6,015 nt of DNA from Acidobacteriota bacterium (GTDB lineage: Bacteria > Acidobacteriota > Terriglobia > Terriglobales > Acidobacteriaceae): positions 1 through 6,015 of the forward strand of contig JAJZHR010000168.1 of assembly GCA_021810815.1 (NCBI GenBank). Direction: 5' to 3'. The position numbers were made by a program, and so were the translations under genes. Below the pieces are notes generated by a model that was given only the letters and a program-made list of their open reading frames with translations, was not told the origin of the DNA and did no database searches. Of the stretch, positions 5,389 through 6,015 are shown piece after piece. Each line of letters starts with the position of its first letter. Within the stretch, counting starts at the first letter, position 1.

Positions 5389-6015
5389 ATGGCCTTGCCC
5401 ATCGTGGATAATCAAATCAAGATGGCCCTTTTGTGGAACCCTGGAAGCTGGGCGCAGCGGCTGGCTGAGTTGGAAGCGCGCTCGGGCGAATTGAAGGAAG
5501 CACCTCTGCGGCGCGACGTGCGCTCGCTGGGCATTTTGCTGGGCGAAGTGCTGCGCGAGCAGGCCGGCGACGAGCTGTTTCAGCAGGTGGAAGCGCTGCG
5601 GCAAGGGACGATTCGCCGCCGCGACGCCGAGGCGCGCGGAGACGAGAAGGAAGCTGCGCGTCAGGCTGCGGCCGCGCTGGAACTGGTGCATTCGCTGCCG
5701 GTGGATCGCGCGGTGCTGCTTACCCGCGCCTTTGCGTTTTACTTCGAACTCATCAATCTGGCGGAGACGAATCATCGCAAGCGGCGGCGCCTGGCGCTGC
5801 AGTTGAGCGGCGATGCGGGCCGCCAGCGCGGTTCGCTCTCCGGTACGTTGCAGGCCATGCGCCGCGTGGGCATTACCGCGGACGAAGCGCTGGATTGGCT
5901 GAGGCGCGTCCTGATTGTGCCGGTGTTTACGGCGCATCCCACGGAAGTGGCGCGGCGGTCGGTGATGTTCAAGCGGCGGCGCATCGGCGAGGTTCTGGCG
6001 GCGCTCGATCGCATG
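5389..6015 (+). CDS. ppc: Phosphoenolpyruvate carboxylase, N-terminal part, cut by window edge
   Basis: PEP carboxylase adds bicarbonate to phosphoenolpyruvate to form oxaloacetate and refill the TCA cycle in the cytoplasm. The window holds the first 209 codons of a family usually near 900 residues. Diagnostic sequence is VFTAHPTEVARRSV at residues 179-192; H183 is the essential catalytic histidine, and FKRRRI follows. Upstream is AFAFYFELINLAETNHRKRR (114-133), typical of the helical N-terminal part. Start: an in-frame TGA at 5383-5385 limits the 5' end. ATG 5389 is the first candidate, but its GAGG is only one base away; TTG 5395 has that GAGG at seven bases; ATG 5422 begins right at MALLWNPGSW, where I expect homologues to start, and follows a GATAAT hexamer. 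I give the longest form, with 5422 about equally likely. The charged stretch at about residues 76-93 is a loop between helices and variable in the family. Confidence 0.93.
   Translation, partial: MALPIVDNQIKMALLWNPGSWAQRLAELEARSGELKEAPLRRDVRSLGILLGEVLREQAGDELFQQVEALRQGTIRRRDAEARGDEKEAARQAAAALELVHSLPVDRAVLLTRAFAFYFELINLAETNHRKRRRLALQLSGDAGRQRGSLSGTLQAMRRVGITADEALDWLRRVLIVPVFTAHPTEVARRSVMFKRRRIGEVLAALDRM
5407..5412 (+). promoter_or_regulatory. Putative -10 box near the ppc start
   Basis: GATAAT matches the -10 consensus at five of six positions and ends nine bases before ATG 5422. No convincing -35 box is seen. If real, the ppc transcript begins next to ATG 5422 and the ATG at 5389 is not used from this promoter. 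Confidence 0.3.

Overview
This is a GC-rich bacterial chromosomal window with tightly packed genes. It carries six protein-coding genes, two of them cut by the window edges, and no RNA gene, mobile element or CRISPR array that I can see. The style of the phosphoenolpyruvate carboxylase N-terminus, of the ECF sigma factor and of the archaeal-type RNase HI reminds me of Acidobacteriota (Terriglobia). That placement rests on recall of the families, not on a search.

Layout: a minus-strand RNase HI-family gene enters from the left (387 down to the edge). Diverging from it is a plus-strand cluster of three genes: an ECF sigma factor (510-1250), a single-pass zinc-finger anti-sigma factor whose outer part is a HEAT-repeat domain (1303-2322), and a secreted protein with two PDZ domains and no protease domain (2390-3247). 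After a 117-base gap come a duplicated-ATPase ABC-F protein (3365-5335) and the start of ppc, PEP carboxylase (5389 to the right edge).

How the genes fit together: the first three plus-strand genes look like one operon for envelope signalling. The anti-sigma factor would hold the sigma factor at the membrane through its cytoplasmic zinc-binding domain, while its periplasmic HEAT repeats and the exported PDZ protein are candidates for the sensing side. This recalls the RseA/DegS arrangement in general logic, but with different parts and no protease in view. The ABC-F protein (ribosome-associated ATPase family) and PEP carboxylase (anaplerotic oxaloacetate synthesis) look like ordinary housekeeping genes.

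The most interesting points are the HEAT-repeat anti-sigma/PDZ cassette, a CX5C cysteine pair in the periplasmic HEAT region, a two-part hairpin between the anti-sigma and PDZ genes, and -10-like hexamers lying only 7-9 bases before start codons at three loci, which suggests leaderless or nearly leaderless transcripts.
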